Origin: Vibrio gigantis | GTDB lineage: Bacteria > Pseudomonadota > Gammaproteobacteria > Enterobacterales > Vibrionaceae | Assembly: GCF_024347515.1 (NCBI RefSeq) | Contig: NZ_AP025492.1 | Span: 806,001 to 870,000, forward strand | Reading direction: 5' to 3' | Length of the DNA: 64,000 nt | In this document: positions 31,036 through 40,206 of the stretch, piece after piece | How the letters are laid out: the number at the start of each line of letters is the position of its first letter | Numbering within the stretch: position 1 is the first letter of the stretch | The notes under the pieces: model-generated | What the model was told of the DNA's origin: nothing | The model's database searches: none | What the model saw: only the letters and a program-made list of their open reading frames with translations | Translations under genes and position numbers: made by a program

Positions 31036-31845
31036 ATGTACGAATTTTTTGATGAAGACTTTGACCAGCTAGAATTAGCTGAAGGTGCATTGATCTTAAA
31101 TAAAGCGATTAACCCAGAAACTCAAGACACTTGGGCTGAGCAAGAGCTGGCAAGATTGTTTAAAGAAGCGGAGTTTGCTTTGGTTCATGAAACCGACGAA
31201 CAACAGAAGTTTGAGTCTTTTATTCGACTCTTCTTCTACGAGTGGGGCTTCGCTGGAGATAAAGATGCGTATTTTTCTTCGGAAAACGCGTTTATCGATA
31301 AAGTGCTTGAGAGAAAGAAAGGCATTCCAGTAAGTCTTGGCGCGATCTTTCTTTTTCTAGGTCGCAAGCTAGGCTTTCCTGTAGAAGGTGTATCTTTCCC
31401 GACTCAGTTCTTGCTTAAAGTGAGCTGGTACGGGCAAGCTGCTGTCTATATCAACCCTTACAACGGTGAGTATGTTGGCGAACAAACGTTGCGTGCATGG
31501 CTGATTGGACATGATGGCCCATTAGCTAAGGTGAAGCCTGAACACTTAGAAGTCGCCGATCACCCAACCATTATTGGTAAGTGGCTAGCACTGCTCAAGA
31601 GTGCACTACTGCGAGAAGAGCGTTATACGCTTGCATTGAAGTGTACAGATCTTGCGTTAACGTTTGTGCCGGATGACCCGTATGAAATCCGCGATCGTGG
31701 CTTTATCTACCAACAGCTAGACTGTCATCAAGTTGCTGCAACGGATTATCAATACTTTATCGACCAATGCCCAGATGACCCTGCATCTGAGTTACTGAAA
31801 TCTCAAGTGAACGTCATGAACGAAAAGACCGTGGTCGTTCACTAA
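31036..31845 (+). CDS. sirB1: SirB1-family protein (transglutaminase-like with TPR)
   Basis: A 269-residue cytoplasmic protein. The N-terminal part has the transglutaminase-like fold (RKKGIPVSLGAIFLFLGRKLG, FPVEGVSFPTQFLL) and the C-terminal part (about 185-260) resembles tetratricopeptide repeats. Its biochemical role is not established. It sits between sirB2 and kdsA with short gaps. Confidence 0.88.
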   Translation: MYEFFDEDFDQLELAEGALILNKAINPETQDTWAEQELARLFKEAEFALVHETDEQQKFESFIRLFFYEWGFAGDKDAYFSSENAFIDKVLERKKGIPVSLGAIFLFLGRKLGFPVEGVSFPTQFLLKVSWYGQAAVYINPYNGEYVGEQTLRAWLIGHDGPLAKVKPEHLEVADHPTIIGKWLALLKSALLREERYTLALKCTDLALTFVPDDPYEIRDRGFIYQQLDCHQVAATDYQYFIDQCPDDPASELLKSQVNVMNEKTVVVH

Positions 31846-31852
31846 TTAATAA

Positions 31853-32722
<870 letters not shown>

Positions 32723-32769
32723 CTGTAGTTGATGTTAATTAGTTAAGTGGTTATTTAACGATATCAAAT

Positions 32770-32800
32770 AAACGCCCAATTCTCAGAGTTGGGCGTTTTT
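32770..32800 (+). terminator. kdsA terminator
   Basis: The stem AAACGCCCAA / TTGGGCGTTT with a 9-nt loop is followed by TTGTTT. Confidence 0.88.
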
Positions 32801-33209
32801 GTTTATCTGGGGATCCGTTCGTTTGGTTGTGTGCCTACCTGTTTTACAGAGCTCTAATCAGTAACAGATGATTAAATTATTGTTAATAAACCCTTTGACT
32901 CCCTAAGAAATAGGCATGGGTGTGTGAGGTCTGTCCTGTTTGCAGTAAATTACTGATGTTCATCACACTTTGTAAGTAAACGATTGCCTGTGATGCAGAG
33001 GAAGTTTGAGTGTAATCTCATAATTTTGTTACACTTAACTGTTGATCTATGCGTGACCAATTCGACATAAATATGAAAACGTCGTGTTACATCGAGAATG
33101 TTAATTTAAGATTAGTCATGTTGAAGTCTTATTGTTCGAACTCTAGGAAAGGGTTCGCAATAGATTATAAAAAGCAGTGGATTCCCCTAAAAAGTTCAAA
33201 GGTATGACA
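32801..33209 (+). promoter_or_regulatory. Upstream region of the 5'-nucleotidase gene
   Basis: About 410 bp without a gene. A weak CRP-like site (ACTGA-TGTTCA-TCACA, 32952-32967) has one perfect half. No convincing -35/-10 pair could be chosen. The ribosome-binding AAAGGT at 33198 supports the downstream start. Confidence 0.4.
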
Positions 33210-34871
33210 ATGAAGCAACGCCTTATTCTAAAGACAGCACTAAGTGCTGCAATCCTAGCTACTCTAGCTGGGTGTGCGTCTCAATCAGTTCATGATTGGA
33301 ACCAAGACGAAACTTACAAGCTAACGATTCTTCACACAAACGATAACCATGGTCGTTTCTGGCAGAACAAATACGGCGAATACGGCATGTCTGCGCGTAA
33401 AACGCTGGTTGACCAACTTCGTTCAGAAGTTGAAGCAGAAGGCGGTAGCGTATTGCTTCTATCTGGCGGTGACATCAACACTGGTGTACCAGAATCAGAT
33501 CTTCAAGATGCAGAACCTGATTTTAAAGGTATGAACAAAATTGGTTACGATGCAATGGCATTGGGTAACCACGAGTTTGATAACTCTTTAGACGTCCTAC
33601 AAAAGCAGATCGACTGGGCTAACTTCCCAATGTTATCTGCAAACATCTACGATAAAGCGACAGGCGAACGCAAATTCCAAGCGTACGAAATGTTTGAAAA
33701 GCAAGGCATAAAGATTGCGGTTATTGGTTTAACAACTGAAGATACCCAAAAGATTGGTAACCCTGAATTTATCGCAGGCATCGATTTCCGTGACCCTAAA
33801 GAAGAAGCGAAGAAGCTAATCGCTGAACTTAAAGAAACAGAAAAACCGGATCTAATCTTTGCTGTGACTCACATGGGTCACTACGAAAATGGTCAACGTG
33901 GTGTTAACGCTCCGGGTGATGTAGCACTCGCTCGTTACCTAAACGAAGGCGATCTAGACATGATCGTTGGTGGTCACTCTCAAGAGCCTGTATGTATGGA
34001 AGGCCCTAATGTAGCGAAGAAAAACTTTAAGCCGGGTGATGAGTGTAAGCCTGACGTACAGAACGGTACTTACATCGTTCAAGCTCATGAGTGGGGCAAG
34101 TACGTAGGCCGTGCTGATTACGAATTCCGTAACGGCGAACTAGAGATGGTGAGCTACGACCTGATTCCAGTTAACCTTAAGAAGAAAGTTAAGATTGACG
34201 GTAAGAAGCAACGCGTTCTTATTCAAGATGAAATCGCACAAGACCCAGAGCTACTTGAATTCCTACGTCCTTTCCAAGAGCAAGGTCAGGCACAGCTAGA
34301 AGTTCAAATCGCTGAGACAAATGGCAAGCTTGAAGGCGATCGTAACGTAGTTCGTTTCCAACAAACTAACCTAGGTCGTTTGATTGCGACGTCTCACATG
34401 GAGCGTGCAAAAGCAGACTTCGCTGTGATGAACTCTGGCGGTGTTCGTGACTCAATTGAAGCCGGTAATGTCACTTACAAAGATGTGCTAACAGTACAAC
34501 CTTTTGCAAACATCCTGACTTACACAGACATGACGGGTAAAGAAGTTCTAGATTACCTAAATGTAGTGGCGACTAAACCAATCGATTCTGGTGCTTACGC
34601 TCAGTTTGCTGGCATCTCAATGACAGTAGCGAACGGTGAAGTATCGAATGTATTCATCGGTGGTAAACAGCTTCGTCTAGACGAAACATACCGCTTCACA
34701 GTACCAAGCTTTAACGCTGCTGGTGGTGACGGTTACCCTAAACTGTCTGACCACCCTGGTTACGTGAATACTGGATTTGTTGATGCTGAGGTACTGAAAG
34801 AGTACCTAGAAGCAAACAGCCCGGTTGACGTAAACAAGTACGCGCCTTCAGGCCAAATGGTTTACAAGTAA
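33210..34871 (+). CDS. nutA: UshA/NutA-type 5'-nucleotidase lipoprotein
   Basis: Exported nucleotidase that dephosphorylates external nucleotides so that nucleosides can be taken up. The signal peptide ends LAGC, so it is a lipoprotein, like Vibrio NutA and unlike soluble E. coli UshA. The metallophosphatase motifs are in order: LHTNDNHGRF, GDINTG, GNHEFDNS, and later VGGHSQ. The C-terminal nucleotide-binding domain follows (about residues 350-553, with NSGGVRDS and FNAAGGDGYP). ATG 33210 is preferred because AAAGGT lies 6-7 nt upstream. Monocistronic, between two terminators. Confidence 0.92.
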   Translation: MKQRLILKTALSAAILATLAGCASQSVHDWNQDETYKLTILHTNDNHGRFWQNKYGEYGMSARKTLVDQLRSEVEAEGGSVLLLSGGDINTGVPESDLQDAEPDFKGMNKIGYDAMALGNHEFDNSLDVLQKQIDWANFPMLSANIYDKATGERKFQAYEMFEKQGIKIAVIGLTTEDTQKIGNPEFIAGIDFRDPKEEAKKLIAELKETEKPDLIFAVTHMGHYENGQRGVNAPGDVALARYLNEGDLDMIVGGHSQEPVCMEGPNVAKKNFKPGDECKPDVQNGTYIVQAHEWGKYVGRADYEFRNGELEMVSYDLIPVNLKKKVKIDGKKQRVLIQDEIAQDPELLEFLRPFQEQGQAQLEVQIAETNGKLEGDRNVVRFQQTNLGRLIATSHMERAKADFAVMNSGGVRDSIEAGNVTYKDVLTVQPFANILTYTDMTGKEVLDYLNVVATKPIDSGAYAQFAGISMTVANGEVSNVFIGGKQLRLDETYRFTVPSFNAAGGDGYPKLSDHPGYVNTGFVDAEVLKEYLEANSPVDVNKYAPSGQMVYK

Positions 34872-34939
34872 TTGAATCCAAGCAATTGTATCAATAGGTG
34901 CTAAATTAGATTGACTCTAGCACCATGATAAATTTAACT

Positions 34940-34968
34940 AAAGCGACGCCTCGGCGTCGCTTTTTGTT
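34940..34968 (+). terminator. 5'-nucleotidase gene terminator
   Basis: The stem AAAGCGACGCC / GGCGTCGCTTT with a TC loop is followed by TTGTTTA. Confidence 0.9.
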
Positions 34969-34989
34969 TACCTATCGTTTGGATTTGTT

Positions 34990-35475
34990 ATGACCCCTGC
35001 AATCAATCTCGCCAAGAAAAAGAAAATCGCTCATAGTGTGCATCAGTATCATCATGATGCTAATAATACGAACTATGGTTTAGAAGCCGTAGAAGCGCTT
35101 GGTCAAGATCCCAAACGTGTATTCAAAACGCTGTTGTTCTGCTTGAATGGTGTGGCGAAAGATTTGGCGGTTGCCGTTATTCCTGTAGACCAGAAGCTAA
35201 ATCTAAAGCTGGCAGCAAAAGCAGCGAAAGGCAAAAAAGCAGAGATGGCTGATCCAGATATTGCTCAGAAAACCACGGGTTATGTTGTTGGTGGCATCAG
35301 CCCGCTTGGTCAGAAAAAAGCGCTGCCGACTTTTGTTCATTCTAGTGCGACAGAATTTGAAACAATATGTGTGAGTGCGGGAAAGCGAGGTTTAGAAATT
35401 GAACTTGCCCCTAAAGACTTAGCTCAACTGACTCGAGCTCAGTTTACTGATTTGTGCTTGCAAGTTGATGGTTAG
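34990..35475 (+). CDS. ybaK: YbaK, Cys-tRNA(Pro)/Cys-tRNA(Cys) deacylase
   Basis: Trans-editing enzyme that hydrolyses mischarged Cys-tRNA(Pro). The 161 residues hold the YbaK/EbsC fold with the conserved VFKTLLF, VAVIPVDQKLNLK and GYVVGGISPLGQKK motifs. It lies only 22 bp after a terminator, so its promoter must overlap the terminator region or it depends on read-through. Confidence 0.94.
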   Translation: MTPAINLAKKKKIAHSVHQYHHDANNTNYGLEAVEALGQDPKRVFKTLLFCLNGVAKDLAVAVIPVDQKLNLKLAAKAAKGKKAEMADPDIAQKTTGYVVGGISPLGQKKALPTFVHSSATEFETICVSAGKRGLEIELAPKDLAQLTRAQFTDLCLQVDG

Positions 35476-35510
35476 TCGTTAAAAGCCATGACGTACCGAA
35501 CAATAAACAA

Positions 35511-35536
35511 AAACGCCCACTCATTAGTGGGCGTTT
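35511..35536. terminator. Bidirectional terminator between ybaK and rluF
   Basis: The stem AAACGCCCACT / AGTGGGCGTTT with a 4-nt loop has a T run on the minus side (TTTGTTTATTG) and CTGTAT on the plus side, so it best stops rluF and can also stop ybaK. Confidence 0.8.
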
Positions 35537-35553
35537 CTGTATAAGGAGTCATT

Positions 35554-36687
35554 CTACTTTTTCAGACCTAAAGTGCCACTAACACGTTTCTGTGCTGGTT
35601 TATTTGGTCTGTTTGAATCTTGGCTGCGGTTTGCTGGCTTACCGCTTCTACGATCGTTATTGTCGCGATCTGTACGATTGCGATCCGAACGGTTTCTATC
35701 TGAATTAGAACGCTCTGAACGAGAGTTCGATTTCCAGTTCTCGGTGTTGCCGCCGCTTTCACTATTCGACGAATTACGACCACGCTTCGAGTTTGGCGCA
35801 TGGCGGAATTCATCCGCATTGTTACCACGGTAAGTGCGAGTGCGGTTCTCTTTTTGATTGCGGCGCGCTGTTGAAGTTTGGTTCTCTTCACGGCTGTCGA
35901 AAAGTTTAGCGTCTGTCGCTTTACGAATACGCTGACCTTTGGCATTCATTTTTGATGCATCTTCAGTGCTCACTGAGCCTTCACACATCGCTAAGATTTC
36001 AGTGATTTCTTCGTCGCTTAGGTAGCGCCATTTCCCGTTAGGAATGCCGTCTAGTGAGATGTTCATAATACGAACGCGGCGCAGCTTAAATACTTCGTAA
36101 CCCAGAGCTTCACACATACGGCGAATCTGACGGTTAAGGCCTTGTGTTAGTGTAATTCGGAATGAGAACTTGGTCTCTTTCTCTACTTTACATGGTAAAG
36201 TGACCGTATCAAGAATATGGACACCTGCGCCCATTTGCTTCAAGAACTCAGTCGTAATCGGCTTATCTACACGTACCACGTATTCTTTCTCGTGGTTGTT
36301 ACCTGCACGTAGGATTTTGTTTACGATGTCGCCATCGTTGGTCAAGAAGATAAGACCATCAGAAGGTTTATCTAGACGACCAATCGGGAAAATACGCTTG
36401 TGATGGCCAATAAAGTCGACGATGTTGCCAGGAATATCACGCTCAGTCGTACAGGTGATACCCGTTGGTTTATTAAGAGCAATGTAAATAGGCTTCTCTT
36501 TTGAGCGAACAGGCTTATTGTCGATCTCAACATCATCACCTGGCATGACCTTAGTACCCATTTCAGGGATCTTGCCATTAATAGTAACTCGGCCTGCATC
36601 AATGAGTTTGTCGGCCTCACGGCGTGAGCAAAAACCAGTTTCACTGATGTATTTATTAAGGCGTTTAGCTTGGGATTCTTGTGACAT
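35554..36687 (-). CDS. rluF: RluF-type 23S rRNA pseudouridine synthase with long disordered tail
   Basis: RsuA-family pseudouridine synthase; E. coli RluF modifies U2604 of 23S rRNA. An N-terminal S4 domain (about 5-50) is followed by the catalytic domain with D106 in GRLDKPSDG. The core ends near residue 240. A tail of about 120 residues then runs to 377, rich in Arg, Asn, Ser and Asp with RSDRNR-type repeats and almost no hydrophobic residues. E. coli RluF has about 290 residues. The choice of RluF over RluB/RluE rests on overall similarity. Confidence 0.88.
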   Translation of the reverse strand: MSQESQAKRLNKYISETGFCSRREADKLIDAGRVTINGKIPEMGTKVMPGDDVEIDNKPVRSKEKPIYIALNKPTGITCTTERDIPGNIVDFIGHHKRIFPIGRLDKPSDGLIFLTNDGDIVNKILRAGNNHEKEYVVRVDKPITTEFLKQMGAGVHILDTVTLPCKVEKETKFSFRITLTQGLNRQIRRMCEALGYEVFKLRRVRIMNISLDGIPNGKWRYLSDEEITEILAMCEGSVSTEDASKMNAKGQRIRKATDAKLFDSREENQTSTARRNQKENRTRTYRGNNADEFRHAPNSKRGRNSSNSESGGNTENWKSNSRSERSNSDRNRSDRNRTDRDNNDRRSGKPANRSQDSNRPNKPAQKRVSGTLGLKK

Positions 36688-36864
36688 GATATTCTCTTAG
36701 CGTTTCACAACGGAAATATAGATAAACAAAAAGCAACCTTTGGATAGTTGCTTTGAGTTGGAATTCGTTAACTGAGGACAATTTTAGCACTTGGTGTGAG
36801 ACTAGGCACGAAATATCGACCTTGATGCAAGATCGCTATTAGCCTACTTACCCATCTCAACCTA

Positions 36865-37446
36865 TCAACTGGTGCGCTTTTGATGGCGTTCTCTGTTCTC
36901 TAGCTTTTTCTCATTACTCTTTCTGAGCATGACATAGACAGCACCAGTACCACCATGAAATTGCTGAGCAGAATGAACACATTGAACGTCGTTTATCTGA
37001 GTAAGCCAATTTGCTACGTAGCTTTTCATCATTGCTGGTGGGTTTGATCGTTCTCCTTTTCCGTGAACAATGATGACGGTACGAACATCCATTCTTAAAC
37101 ACTGGCGCAAAAATGAAAGCACTTCGTTACGTGCGTCTTTTAGTGTTTTCCTATGAAGGTCGAGCTTAGCTTGAATAGGGTATTTGCCCAAGCGCAGCTT
37201 TTTGTATACGCCTTCTTGTACACCGTCTTTTTTGTAAGCAATGACATCGTCTGGCTTGATCATTGGTGAGTAGTCTAATGATAAGTAGTCTTTCTCGTCA
37301 TCAGACAGCCACATAGCGGCTTCACGCTTAGCAAGGTGAGATTCTGTGACTCGGTGTACTTTCTGATGTTCAGCGGTGTCATGGTCGATACGTTTAACAT
37401 CGCCCATCATTTCTTGGAATAGATCTAAGTCGTCATCATGAGACAT
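36865..37446 (-). CDS. smrA: Smr-domain protein (SmrA/YdaL-like)
   Basis: A 193-residue protein with a C-terminal Smr domain (about 95-180): LDLHRKTLKDARNEV at the start, VRTVIIVHGKG in the middle, and the late FHGGTGAVYVML. Smr domains bind or cut nucleic acid. The N-terminal part (LDLFQEMMGDVKRI) is the short conserved lead of bacterial Smr proteins. No membrane or export signal. It stands apart from rluF by 177 bp. Confidence 0.9.
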   Translation of the reverse strand: MSHDDDLDLFQEMMGDVKRIDHDTAEHQKVHRVTESHLAKREAAMWLSDDEKDYLSLDYSPMIKPDDVIAYKKDGVQEGVYKKLRLGKYPIQAKLDLHRKTLKDARNEVLSFLRQCLRMDVRTVIIVHGKGERSNPPAMMKSYVANWLTQINDVQCVHSAQQFHGGTGAVYVMLRKSNEKKLENRERHQKRTS

Positions 37447-37518
37447 AGTGTGTATCTCAAGTTGGGGGAAGAATAGGGTAAGTATACCTAAGTTGGGGTT
37501 GGGTTTAAAAATGAAAAA

Positions 37519-37549
37519 ACCGGAGGAGACAAGAGAAGTCAGCTCCGGT
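37519..37549 (-). terminator. Terminator of the DUF3149 gene
   Basis: The stem ACCGGAG / CTCCGGT is followed on the minus strand by TTTTTTCAT. Confidence 0.7.
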
Positions 37550-37614
37550 GCAAAGCGTTTTTATATTTACCCATAGCAATGAGGCTTAAGGTAAATGATT
37601 TAGGCTGAGCGATT

Positions 37615-37755
37615 CTAGTGAGGAGATTTTTCAGTCATAACTTTGTAGATGAAGAAGCCTCCATAAAACATCATGAGACCCAGAGCCCCGAAGATTACTA
37701 TCATTGAAGATAGTCCCACCGCATTACCAAATAGGAGATCTAGCCAAAAGTCCAT
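37615..37755 (-). CDS. 46-residue membrane protein (DUF3149-like)
   Basis: A short gene read directly from the sequence: ATG at 37755, TAG at 37615. The product begins MDFWLDLLFGNAVGLSS, has one long hydrophobic helix (about residues 10-37, with GALGLMMFYGGFFIY) and ends with a charged KVMTEKSPH. GAGGT lies upstream of the ATG at good spacing, and a terminator follows. Small proteins of this type (DUF3149) are known in Vibrio from memory. Its function is unknown. Confidence 0.8.
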   Translation of the reverse strand: MDFWLDLLFGNAVGLSSMIVIFGALGLMMFYGGFFIYKVMTEKSPH

Positions 37756-37945
37756 GTGTATACCTCAAAGTTATATGACACGGGTTAGTGTATTAACTGG
37801 TGTTATCAATTCACTGATCTGGATCAATCCTGTTTCATAAGTTAAATACTTGTTGGTAACTGTGTGTTTTTCGTCACATCAAGCGACTTGTTGTATGTCT
37901 TTTGTTCGAACGATTCGAATTCACAATAAATATGAGAAAAAGCGC

Positions 37946-37973
37946 TTGCGGATAAATTTAGAACCCGTATTAT
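37946..37973 (+). promoter_or_regulatory. tRNA-Pro promoter
   Basis: TTGCGG (37946-37951), a 16-bp spacer and TATTAT (37968-37973) lie about 38 bp before the tRNA, with ACGCTCC after the -10 hexamer. Confidence 0.7.
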
Positions 37974-38010
37974 ACGCTCCATCGACAGGCAATTAGCCAG
38001 TTAGATATCT

Positions 38011-38087
<77 letters not shown>

Positions 38088-38096
38088 TATTAAAGA

Positions 38097-38126
38097 AAGC
38101 CGTAGCAGAAATGCTACGGCTTTTTT
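38097..38126 (+). terminator. tRNA-Pro terminator
   Basis: The stem AAGCCGTAGCA / TGCTACGGCTT with a GAAA loop is followed by TTTTGC. Confidence 0.9.
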
Positions 38127-38148
38127 GCATTTCAGGATAAAGATAATC

Positions 38149-38249
38149 ACTTGGTTAACGGGGTCGCCTGATGTTCAAAATAAGCTCTTTACTGACTGTA
38201 TAAAAGAAAGCCGTAGCACTCTCTGTAATAGAAAGGGCTACGGCTTTTT
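38149..38249 (+). pseudogene. Decayed partial tRNA-Pro copy with terminator
   Basis: From 38149 the sequence resembles the 3' half of the tRNA-Pro gene: ACTTGGTT, GGGTCG, GTTC, CTCTTTACTGACTG against CTCTTCACCGACCA. It is followed by the same AAAGAAAGCCGTAGC stem arm and a second terminator (38207-38249). The stem pairs have decayed, so it cannot make a tRNA. Best read as a relic of a tandem tRNA-Pro duplication; a relic attachment site is an alternative. Confidence 0.6.
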
Positions 38250-38368
38250 ATATTATGGTATATGCGTCACTCCCTAGAGCGACGAAGGAGCGAGTCGGGA
38301 ATCTCTTATTGTTCTATACCCCCCTCATAGAGAACAGGATTGACTCAATAAGCCCGTCCTAAACCTGT

Positions 38369-38791
38369 TTACTTAACATCACAAGTAATGTTCTTGATCG
38401 GTGTTTCCGATGTGACAAAACAAATATAGGCTTCAGCTGGGTTATTCGGACCAATTCGAATGTAACCTGCCTTCACTTCATCTTCATTGAACGAAGCTGA
38501 ACTAGAGCTACCTGTTTGGCCATCGTAGAAGCTTGCTTCAAAATTCCCATTTATTTGGCTTGCAATACGGTTACGTGTTGTTGATGTCGTGAACGTAACG
38601 TTTGCGCATCGCATCGGTGGCTTCTCAGTAATCAGAAATTGTCCGCTTTCTTTATCTAACACACCGCCTTTGGTGTCTGGCTGAATGTCTATCGGCTGGA
38701 ATTGTTCGATCGTACAAGTTTCTTTGGCAGACGCTACCGTAGGCATCAGAATCGCTAGAGCTAGAGGGAAAGCAAAAAGTACTGGTTTCAT
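38369..38791 (-). CDS. Predicted exported protein of unknown function
   Basis: 140 residues from the ATG at 38791, which begins a clear signal peptide (MKPVLFAFPLALAILMP, cleavage after VASA). The frame is open 42 bp further upstream. The mature part is about 118 residues, Ser/Thr rich with few aromatic residues. It has four cysteines (TCTIEQF, MRCANV, AYICFV, NITCDVK) that could form two disulfides in the periplasm. I do not recognise a family. It stands alone between the tRNA-Pro region and the TraB/GumN gene. Confidence 0.72.
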   Translation of the reverse strand: MKPVLFAFPLALAILMPTVASAKETCTIEQFQPIDIQPDTKGGVLDKESGQFLITEKPPMRCANVTFTTSTTRNRIASQINGNFEASFYDGQTGSSSSASFNEDEVKAGYIRIGPNNPAEAYICFVTSETPIKNITCDVK

Positions 38792-38914
38792 GAGAACAAC
38801 ACCGTATGTAAAAAGAGCGAAAGATAATAGCACCGCTATGGTGTCATTAAATGTAAGAATTCTGTTATTAAGGACATGCTTTTATAATGAAAAGGTCATG
38901 TCTTGACTTACTAA

Positions 38915-39802
38915 CTAGTTGTTTGCGTCAACCTCGAACTGACACAGTGCTTGTTGGCTCTGTGATTGTTGATTAATTGCAAAGCCTTTTTTTTCTAGCA
39001 GTTCTAACAGGTTACCTTCTCCAATTAGATGTAAGGCGCCAACTACGATCAAGTAGTTTCCTTTTGAGTCGAGCTTCCAATCAGTGGCGGATAACTTGTC
39101 TGCCCAGTCGATATTACGATCAGTCAAAAATGCCTTCTCAAGTTCTGTTGGCATTTCAGACAATTTCGCAAAATCCTCAAGTTTGGACTCATCGCCCGTT
39201 TTCCAACTTTCAATGAGGCAATGTACGACACGGTCCGTTTGGTCAAATTCTTCAAGGCTAGTCAACAACCACTCTTTACCCGAATCTTTTTGTCCCGCGA
39301 TGAGGTCAATTTGAAATTGCAGCGGCTCTAAGCTGATCACTGGAATGTCTTGTATGGTTGCTTTATACGCTAAGGTTGCATCTACACCGCCCGCTGAGCC
39401 ATAGCCAAGGTTCTTTAATTGCTGCATCTGTATTGAGAGAGATGTCGCCCAAGGTGGAGAGCTCAGTAGTTGTTGAGTCGGCATACCCAAAGATTTTGAA
39501 ATGCTGGCTAATAACTGTTTTTGTTCTTTGTTTAAAACATCACTCGTGGTCACTGTGGTCGTGGGATACACAATGCCTTTTGACTTCCTGATGTCTGTCT
39601 CAACAATTAATCCGTCGCTCTCTTTTAGCGTGTCAGTGATCTGTGCGGGAAGCGGGTACATGCTCTCGTCCCCAACGTGGACGGAACCCAAGATAGTGAG
39701 GGTCAAATCGTCTTTCTTTGCTTGCCAATAAAGGGGTTCGGCGGCCGTTTGCTTTGCAGAAAAGGCGAGTGTGAGTAACGTAAGGTACAAGAATGTGCGC
39801 AA
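38915..39802 (-). CDS. TraB/GumN-family protein
   Basis: A 295-residue exported protein: the signal peptide MRTFLYLTLLTLAFS leads to a likely cleavage near residue 21. The TraB/GumN fold begins with the Gly-x-x-His motif LGSVHVGDESMYPLP and ends with YLIVVGALHLIGEGNLLELL, both putative metal-binding or catalytic histidine sites. Relatives are Tiki-like metalloproteases in animals, but bacterial substrates are unknown. Single gene, divergent from chitobiase across 404 bp. Confidence 0.85.
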   Translation of the reverse strand: MRTFLYLTLLTLAFSAKQTAAEPLYWQAKKDDLTLTILGSVHVGDESMYPLPAQITDTLKESDGLIVETDIRKSKGIVYPTTTVTTSDVLNKEQKQLLASISKSLGMPTQQLLSSPPWATSLSIQMQQLKNLGYGSAGGVDATLAYKATIQDIPVISLEPLQFQIDLIAGQKDSGKEWLLTSLEEFDQTDRVVHCLIESWKTGDESKLEDFAKLSEMPTELEKAFLTDRNIDWADKLSATDWKLDSKGNYLIVVGALHLIGEGNLLELLEKKGFAINQQSQSQQALCQFEVDANN

Positions 39803-40206
39803 AGAGAGCTCCTTTAGAAAGAAATAAACTCGTTAAAAAGGGTTTTGACGGAGTTTTTTAACGGTTTTTTTTGAGAACGATGTCACGTTGTTTGTACGAA
39901 AAGTATAACAACCCGAGCAAACTCTTAAACCTTTCTCTCTATCAACGACATGATTTTATGAAATTCATCAAAAAGATTGTGATTTAATTCTCAATTATTA
40001 CGTCAAAATAAAAGTGACGGAAGTGCCGTTGACTCTAACTTTTTGATTTTAATATGAATAATATTATCAAGTTTTTTGAGATTTGAAGCCGATCACTTTA
40101 TTAACTCGATTTAATTCACGGTAAAAAATAAGCCCATATAGTTTATCTAACTTTCGAAGCGCACCATTTTGCTTCTTACTCAATTTTTAATTTATGGGTG
40201 AATACG
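39803..40206 (+). promoter_or_regulatory. Upstream region of the chitobiase gene with CRP-like site
   Basis: 404 bp, AT-rich, no gene. A CRP-like site TGTGA-TTTAAT-TCTCA lies at 39978-39993. About 35 bp downstream is TTGACT (40029-40034) with TATGAA at 40053-40058 (18-bp spacer) and the palindrome ATAATATTAT over the -10 region. The spacing suits CRP activation of chitobiase. Confidence 0.5.
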
